A DNA stretch of 64,000 nt from JAKFEE01 sp036675815 (GTDB lineage: Bacteria > Pseudomonadota > Alphaproteobacteria > Rhodospirillales > Magnetospirillaceae), in assembly GCA_036675815.1 (NCBI GenBank), contig JAKFEE010000033.1, forward strand, positions 62,001 to 126,000, given 5' to 3'. The position numbers were made by a program, and so were the translations under genes. Shown here piece after piece: positions 58,635-64,000 of this stretch. Each line of letters starts with the position of its first letter. Within the stretch, counting starts at the first letter, position 1. Below the pieces are notes generated by a model, which had not been told where the DNA came from, ran no database searches, and worked only from the letters and a program-made list of their open reading frames with translations.

Positions 58635-60659
58635 TCACCGCTCGCGGCCGCGGCGGTCGAACGGCTCGCCGCGTTCCTCGGTCTTGGCCCAGCAGCGCAG
58701 CCACTCGGCGACGCTCCATGCCTGGCTGATGCAGCCGCGCGGCTGAAAGGGCTCGGTGGCGTCGAAGATCTCGGCGATGGTGCCGATGCCGAACCGGTCG
58801 AGGTGCGGCAGGAAACCTTCCAGGAACTTTCGCGCGCCGGCGCGGTCATCCGGGTGCACATTCAGCCAGGCATCGACGAAGGGGCCGATGAGCCAGCCCC
58901 ACACCGTACCCTGGTGATAGGCGGCGTCGCGGGCCCGGAGATCGCCGAAATACGCCGGCTTGTAGTCGGGATGGCCGGGCGCCAGCGAGCGCAGGCCGAG
59001 GGGTGTCAGCAACTGCGCCTGCACCGTCTCGACCACCGGGCGCCAGAATTTCTGGTCTAGTACTGGATTGGGCAGCGACACCGCCAGAATCTGGTTGGGC
59101 CGCAGGCTGAGGTCGTCGCCGAACTCGCCGTCGATGACGTCGTAAAGATGGCCGGCAGTTTCGCACCAGAAGCGCTGGTTGAAGGACGCGCGGCATTGCT
59201 CCGCGCATCGTTCGAGCTCCCCGGCCCGCTGCTCGTCGCCGGTGGCGCGCAGCCAGCGGCCCATGTGGCAGAGGGCATTGTACCACAGGGCGTTGATCTC
59301 CACCGCCTTGCCACGTCGCGGCGTCACCACCCATCCCTCGACCTTTGCGTCCATCCAGGTCAGCTGATAGTCCTCGGCGCCCTGGCGCAGCAGACCATCG
59401 GCGTGATCGAGCCCGATGCCGAACCGGGTGCCGGCGACATGGCGATCGACGATCTCGGTCAGCTTGGGCAGGAGCGCCCGCATGATCCGCGGGTTTCCGC
59501 CATGGGCGAGATAGCGGTCGACGGCATGAAAGAACCACAGCGAGGCATCGGCCGTGTGATAAAGGCCCTCGTCCTGGCCGTCGGGGAACATGTTGGGGAT
59601 CAGCCCATTGCGCACGTAATGGGCGAAGGTGCGCAGGATCCAGCCGGTCTCGAGGATGCGGCCGCTGGTCATGGTCAGCCCCTCCAGGCTGATCATGGTG
59701 TCGCGGCCCCAGTCGGTGAACCAGTGATAGCCGGCGATGATGGTGCGGACGTCGTCGCCGCTGGACTGGGCGCGCGCCGCGTCGGCGATGCGGCCGGCCG
59801 GGCGGATGATGAACTGGTCGGCGGCCAGCACCAGCTCGGCGGCCGCACCCGTGCGCAGCGCCGGGTGGGCAATGCTGATCAGGCGGCGGCGGCGTTCCAG
59901 TTCGAATTCGCGCGCCTCGGCCGCCGTCATTGCCAGGCAGGTGTGCCAGCTCTCGGTCGAGGCGAGCAGAATCGCCTCGCCGCCTTCGCTGAGATCGGCG
60001 GCGAAGTCGCCCGGGCTCCATAGCGAGCCGCGCGATGCATAGCCGCGCTCGCCTTCGAGCGGATAGGTCGCGTCGCAACGGGAACCGCCGTCCAGGCGAA
60101 GCCGCGTGCGCTCGCCCCACAGGTGCAACCGGAGCGGCGTCATCTCTTCGTCGGCGCCGTGGATCTCGTAGCGGGCACCGTGCGCGGTGACCTTGTAGCT
60201 CGTGACCGCGGCGTCGACCGGGGCCTCGTAACCGCGGAAATGGACGTAGGGCCTCAGTCGCAAACGGCTTGTCCCGGGCCCGGAAACCAGCCGATAGCCG
60301 ATCATGGTGGTGTTCTGCTGGTGAGGCATCACGATGCGCTTCTCCAGCACGGCGTCGCCGGCCCGGTAACGCCAGACGGGAAGGCCAAGCTCCTGGTGGA
60401 AGCCGTCCAACTGTTCGACGTCCGTGAGGTCGAACACCTGGCCGTCGGGCAACTCCAGCGACTGGGTGAGGCGATTGAGCATCACCACGCGGCCGTAGGG
60501 CGCCGGCAGTGCTGCGACCAACATCCCATGGTAGCGCCGCGTCAGGTCGCCGCTGACCGTGCCGGAGGCATAGCCGCCCAGGCCGTTGGTCACCAGCCAC
60601 TCGCGCGTCAGAAGATCCTGTTTGTCATCCAGGGGCAGATTGCGGATCGGGTCCGTCAC
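58635..60659 (-). CDS. amylo-alpha-1,6-glucosidase-type glycogen debranching enzyme
   Basis: A 674-residue cytosolic protein of the glycogen-debranching family. The N-terminal domain has LTREWLVTNGLGGYASGTVSGDLTRRYHGMLVAALP (about 17-52). The C-terminal six-hairpin catalytic domain has IAGYHWFTDWGRDTMISLEGLTM, ILRTFAHYVRNGLIPNMFPDG and TVWGWLIGPFVDAWL. It starts with GTG, overlapping the treZ stop (GTGA). Debranched glucan would be a substrate for the TreY/TreZ trehalose route; treY itself is not in view. Confidence 0.9.
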   Translation of the reverse strand: MTDPIRNLPLDDKQDLLTREWLVTNGLGGYASGTVSGDLTRRYHGMLVAALPAPYGRVVMLNRLTQSLELPDGQVFDLTDVEQLDGFHQELGLPVWRYRAGDAVLEKRIVMPHQQNTTMIGYRLVSGPGTSRLRLRPYVHFRGYEAPVDAAVTSYKVTAHGARYEIHGADEEMTPLRLHLWGERTRLRLDGGSRCDATYPLEGERGYASRGSLWSPGDFAADLSEGGEAILLASTESWHTCLAMTAAEAREFELERRRRLISIAHPALRTGAAAELVLAADQFIIRPAGRIADAARAQSSGDDVRTIIAGYHWFTDWGRDTMISLEGLTMTSGRILETGWILRTFAHYVRNGLIPNMFPDGQDEGLYHTADASLWFFHAVDRYLAHGGNPRIMRALLPKLTEIVDRHVAGTRFGIGLDHADGLLRQGAEDYQLTWMDAKVEGWVVTPRRGKAVEINALWYNALCHMGRWLRATGDEQRAGELERCAEQCRASFNQRFWCETAGHLYDVIDGEFGDDLSLRPNQILAVSLPNPVLDQKFWRPVVETVQAQLLTPLGLRSLAPGHPDYKPAYFGDLRARDAAYHQGTVWGWLIGPFVDAWLNVHPDDRAGARKFLEGFLPHLDRFGIGTIAEIFDATEPFQPRGCISQAWSVAEWLRCWAKTEERGEPFDRRGRER

Positions 60660-62560
60660 GGCTGAGCTATCTCCGGGGCCAGAACGATGGTGGCGTGGGC
60701 GGGCAGCGGCCACGGGCGGCCGGGCAAGGGCCGCGGCGTGCCGCCGCCGCCGTAGTCGGGGTGCTCGCTCGACCATAGCAAGCGCCATGCGCCCCCCTCG
60801 GGAGGAGCCAGCAGCGGTTCCGGCGCTGGCGTCAGCGGCAGGTCGCCCCCGAGATTGACCAGCAACAGGCGGTCGTCACCGTCGGCGCCGAAGAAGCGCA
60901 ATACCAGCGCTTCGGGGGCAAGCACGGCGCCGTCCAAGGCATGGGGCGCCTGGGCGCTGAACACCTTGTCCTCACGGCGCAGCCGCAGCAGATCTCGGTG
61001 CAGCCGTACCGCCTCGACGTTTCGCCCTCGCTCGCCATGGTCAAGCTTGCAGGCGTCGAAGGCCCTGCGGTCGGCGGGATCGTGCAGGCAATGCCGCATC
61101 TCGGCGGTGGCGATGCGGGGAAACTGCCCCAGGAACTCCTGCCGGCCCGCCGCCACGGCCGATGCCAGGTGCGGCTTGTGATCGGCGAAATACAGGAACG
61201 GCGTCGACGCGGCGAACTCCTGGCCCTGGAACAGCATCGGCGTGGAGGGCATCAGCAGCATCAGCGCGGTCAGCGCGCGCAGCCGCCCGGGGGACGTGAG
61301 GCGCTGCAAGCGTTCGCCACGGCCGGAATTGGCGATCTGGTCGTGATTTTGGATGTAGGTTACGAAGCGCTCGGGTCCCAGCCCGAAGGTGGGCGTGCCG
61401 CGGGTCTTCCCCTGCCATCGGTACCATTGCCCTTGATACAGGTGGCCGTATTTTGCTGCCGAAACGAGCTCCTGAGGGCTGCCGGTATAGTCGGTGTAAT
61501 AGGCTTCGGTGCGTCCGGTTGCCGCGACGCGGACGACGTGATGAAAGTCGTCATTCCACAAAGCGTCGTGGCCGAAACCACCTTCGGCCTCGTCACGCAG
61601 CAGGCGCACATGCTGCGGTTCATTTTCGCTGACGATGATGGTTTGGCGATGGCCGGCCGCCCTGCGCACCGTCTGCGCGACGTCGAGCAGGATGTGGCGC
61701 TCGGAGGCGTCGAACATCTGCTGGGTGGCGTCCAGACGCAGTCCGTCGACATGGAACTCGTCGATCCAATAGGCGGCATTGGTCACGAAGAACTCGCGCA
61801 CGGCGCCGGCATCGTCGCCATCGAAATTGAACGGCTCGCCCCATTCGTTTTCGTAGCGATCGGTGAAATAGGCCGGCGCAAAGCACGTCAGGTAATTGCC
61901 GTCCGGCCCGAGGTGGTTGTAGACCACGTCCAATATCACCCCCAGCCCCAGGGCATGGGCGCGATCGACGAAATGGCGGACGTCGTCGGGGCTGCCGTAG
62001 AGGCGGGTCGGTGCGAACAAGTCGACGCCGTCATAGCCCCAGCCGAAGGTGCCGGGAAATTCCGCCACCGGCATCACCTCGATGACGGTAACGCCGATGT
62101 CGGCGAGCGCCGGCAGATGCATTTCGGCGGCGGCCCAGGTTCCCTCGGGGGTGAAGGTGCCGATGTGCATCTCGTAAATGACTTGGCCCTTGATCCGCAC
62201 GCCGGGCCAGGCGCCGTCGCCCCAGGGGTAGGACCGCGGGTCGACGACCATCGATGGCCCGTGCACGCCCTCGGGCTGGAATCGCGATGCCGGGTCGGGG
62301 AAGGGGCCATCGCCATCGATGTGGAAACCATATGTGCTGCCGGCGCCGATGCCGGCGACCAGCCCCTCGAAATAGCCGCCCTCGCCGGGCGGCAGCGGCT
62401 GTTCGCCCGCGCCGCCCACGACCACGCTCAGCCGATTCCTGCCCGGCGCCCACACGCGAAAGCTGACGCCGCCGGCGACCAGCTCCGCCCCGATCGGGTA
62501 CCGCCGCGTCGTTGTCTCCGTACCTTTGACGATCCTGCTTTCCGCCGTCGACACGTGCAC
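60656..62560 (-). CDS. treZ: malto-oligosyltrehalose trehalohydrolase
   Basis: Cuts trehalose from maltooligosyl trehalose. The 634-residue GH13 protein has the N-terminal beta domain with VSFRVWAPGRNRLSVVV, IGTFTPEGTWAAAEMHL, VIEVMPVAEFPGTFGWGYDGVDLFAPTRLYG, the catalytic aspartate in VDGLRLDATQ, and the acid/base region TIIVSENEPQ. The length fits TreZ. The ATG at 62560 is 194 bases from ffh, divergently. It is coupled to the debranching enzyme downstream. Confidence 0.95.
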   Translation of the reverse strand: MHVSTAESRIVKGTETTTRRYPIGAELVAGGVSFRVWAPGRNRLSVVVGGAGEQPLPPGEGGYFEGLVAGIGAGSTYGFHIDGDGPFPDPASRFQPEGVHGPSMVVDPRSYPWGDGAWPGVRIKGQVIYEMHIGTFTPEGTWAAAEMHLPALADIGVTVIEVMPVAEFPGTFGWGYDGVDLFAPTRLYGSPDDVRHFVDRAHALGLGVILDVVYNHLGPDGNYLTCFAPAYFTDRYENEWGEPFNFDGDDAGAVREFFVTNAAYWIDEFHVDGLRLDATQQMFDASERHILLDVAQTVRRAAGHRQTIIVSENEPQHVRLLRDEAEGGFGHDALWNDDFHHVVRVAATGRTEAYYTDYTGSPQELVSAAKYGHLYQGQWYRWQGKTRGTPTFGLGPERFVTYIQNHDQIANSGRGERLQRLTSPGRLRALTALMLLMPSTPMLFQGQEFAASTPFLYFADHKPHLASAVAAGRQEFLGQFPRIATAEMRHCLHDPADRRAFDACKLDHGERGRNVEAVRLHRDLLRLRREDKVFSAQAPHALDGAVLAPEALVLRFFGADGDDRLLLVNLGGDLPLTPAPEPLLAPPEGGAWRLLWSSEHPDYGGGGTPRPLPGRPWPLPAHATIVLAPEIAQP

Positions 62561-62754
62561 CTCCGCACAGGCTTGAACGCGGCCCCCGCGGCAACGGTTC
62601 CCTGTCTCCCAGCCTTGACTCCACGGGCAGCATGGCGTAAGAACGCCGTCTCTCGGTTCGTCTGAGGACGTCCGCCTCTGAGGAGGCCCGCCGGTCCGCG
62701 AAGTGTTCGCGCACCGGCGTAAAGGTGCTTTGGCAAAAGGGTTCTGGTGTCGGC

Positions 62755-64000
62755 ATGTTCGAGGGGTTGAGCGGCAAGCTCGGTGAGGTCTTCGACAGGC
62801 TCCGCAAGCGCGGGGCGTTGAGCGAGGACGACGTCGCCGAAGCCATGCGCGAGGTGCGCATCGCCTTGCTCGAGGCCGACGTCGCCCTGCCGGTGGTCAA
62901 GGACTTCGTTGCCAAGGTCAAGGAACGGGCCGTCGGCCAGGAGGTGGTCCGCTCGGTCAGCCCCGGCCAGATGGTGGTCAAGATCGTCCACGACACCCTG
63001 GTCGAGACCCTGGGGGCCGAGGGCGTCGAGCTGACCTACGGGCCGCCGCCGTCGGTGGTGCTGATGGTCGGCCTGCAGGGTTCGGGCAAGACCACGACCT
63101 CGGCCAAGATCGCGCTGCGCCTGAAGACGCGCGAACGCAAGAAGGTGCTGCTGGCCTCGCTCGACGTCTATCGCCCGGCCGCTCAGACGCAGTTGGCCAT
63201 CCTTGGCGAGCAGGCGCAGGTGCCGACCCTGCCGATCGTGGCCGGCGAGATGCCGGTGGCCATCGCCCGCCGCGCCCTCGACACGGCGCGGCGCGAGGGC
63301 TTCGACGTCGTCATCCTCGACACCGCCGGCCGCCTGCACATCGACCAGGAGCTGATGGCCGAGGTGGCGCAGGTGCGCGACGTCGCCGAGCCGGCCGAGA
63401 CCCTGCTGGTCGCCGACGCCATGACCGGCCAGGACGCCGTCACCTTGGCACGCGAGTTCAACGAGAAGGTCGGCGTCACCGGCATCGTGCTGACCCGCAT
63501 CGATGGCGACGCCCGCGGTGGCGCCGCGCTGTCGATGCGTGCGGTCACCGGCCGGCCGATCAAGTTCCTGGGCACCGCCGAGAAGCTCGACGGGCTCGAG
63601 GTGTTCCACCCCGACCGCATTGCCGGCCGTATCCTCGGCATGGGCGACGTGGTCAGCCTGGTCGAGCGCGCCGCCGAGACGATCCAGCAGGAAGACGCCG
63701 AGAAGCTGGCGGCCAAGATGCAGAAGGGTCAGTTCGACCTGAACGATCTGCTGGGCCAGCTGCGCCAGATCAAGAAACTGGGCGACGTGAAGGGCCTGCT
63801 CGGCATGCTGCCCGGCATCGGCAAGATGAAGAAGCAGCTGGAGGGCGCCAATATCGACGACGGGATGCTGGCCCGCCAGGAGGCGATCATCCTGTCGATG
63901 ACGCCGAAGGAGCGCAGGCATCCCGACGTCATCAAGGCCAGCCGCAAAAAGCGCATCGCCGCCGGCTCGGGGACCTCGGTGCAGGACGTGAACAAGCTGC
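62755..64000 (+). CDS. ffh: signal recognition particle protein (C-terminus cut by window edge)
   Basis: GTPase of the signal recognition particle that targets membrane proteins to the Sec translocon. The 415 codons visible cover the N domain (MFEGLSGKLGEVFDRLRKRG) and the G domain with GLQGSGKTTTSAKIA, SLDVYRPAAQTQL, LDTAGRLHID and LTRIDGDARGGAAL. The methionine-rich M domain runs into the edge. The family length is about 450-500, so 40-80 residues are missing. A leading ATG without a strong RBS is chosen because it fits the family start. Confidence 0.96.
   Translation, partial: MFEGLSGKLGEVFDRLRKRGALSEDDVAEAMREVRIALLEADVALPVVKDFVAKVKERAVGQEVVRSVSPGQMVVKIVHDTLVETLGAEGVELTYGPPPSVVLMVGLQGSGKTTTSAKIALRLKTRERKKVLLASLDVYRPAAQTQLAILGEQAQVPTLPIVAGEMPVAIARRALDTARREGFDVVILDTAGRLHIDQELMAEVAQVRDVAEPAETLLVADAMTGQDAVTLAREFNEKVGVTGIVLTRIDGDARGGAALSMRAVTGRPIKFLGTAEKLDGLEVFHPDRIAGRILGMGDVVSLVERAAETIQQEDAEKLAAKMQKGQFDLNDLLGQLRQIKKLGDVKGLLGMLPGIGKMKKQLEGANIDDGMLARQEAIILSMTPKERRHPDVIKASRKKRIAAGSGTSVQDVNKL

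Overview
This is a GC-rich alphaproteobacterial chromosome segment, most likely from a Rhodospirillales-type bacterium. I infer this from the dense, ATGA/GTGA-overlapping operons, the hemC-hemD-mitofilin-hemY operon, the aerobic-type cobalamin genes and the gpsA-YciI-EVE-acs order. I cannot name a genus from sequence alone. Both edges cut genes: gpmI on the left and ffh on the right.

Layout. Positions 1-5086, minus strand: gpmI (partial), then rsmD-mtgA, rluB, a class-I-amidotransferase-like C26 hydrolase and rarD. Positions 5285-6764: a small membrane protein and an MFS transporter. Positions 6748-14632: scattered cobalamin genes (cobT, cobS, cobC, cobU, a CobN-like remnant, cobD, cobA), interleaved with a SYLF lipid-binding protein and an ECF sigma/anti-sigma pair. 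Positions 14629-20018: small proteins, rpoH, otsB, a secreted S10 carboxypeptidase and a PEP-CTERM protein.

Positions 20169-35654 hold the highlight, a 15.4 kb integrated element in the 3' end of a tRNA-Thr(CGT) gene. It is bounded by 53-bp identical direct repeats, with a 21-bp arm-like repeat just inside each end. It encodes a tyrosine integrase, a RhuM protein and an Xre regulator (both leftward), small DNA-binding proteins, a TOPRIM primase, a DUF3987 protein, and then a complete head and packaging set: portal, protease, capsid, connector, HNH, TerS and TerL. I see no tail, baseplate, lysis or lysogeny-style genes. This is the composition of a capsid-forming phage-inducible chromosomal island (cf-PICI), a satellite that makes its own heads and borrows tails. 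Its integrase carries a fresh-looking 24-bp tandem duplication at the catalytic arginine motif. Its non-coding DNA contains unexplained 9-bp triple repeats and palindromes.

Positions 35607-45391: the intact tRNA-Thr, the haem operon hemC-hemD-mitofilin-hemY, tsaD, gpsA, a YciI protein, an EVE protein and acs. Positions 45515-58601: a PAS-GGDEF-EAL protein, a J-domain protein, a Bax-inhibitor-1 protein, an FtsX-type ABC exporter with its ATPase next to a divergent arylesterase, FIST and thpR genes, an unknown 391-aa protein, small membrane proteins and argG. Positions 58635-64000: a glycogen debranching enzyme coupled to treZ, then ffh running off the right edge.

How the parts fit together: hemC/hemD make uroporphyrinogen III, which CobA (13868) diverts to the corrin pathway. 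cobT, cobS, cobU and cobD complete the lower ligand and nucleotide loop of cobalamin. otsB and treZ are two separate routes to trehalose.
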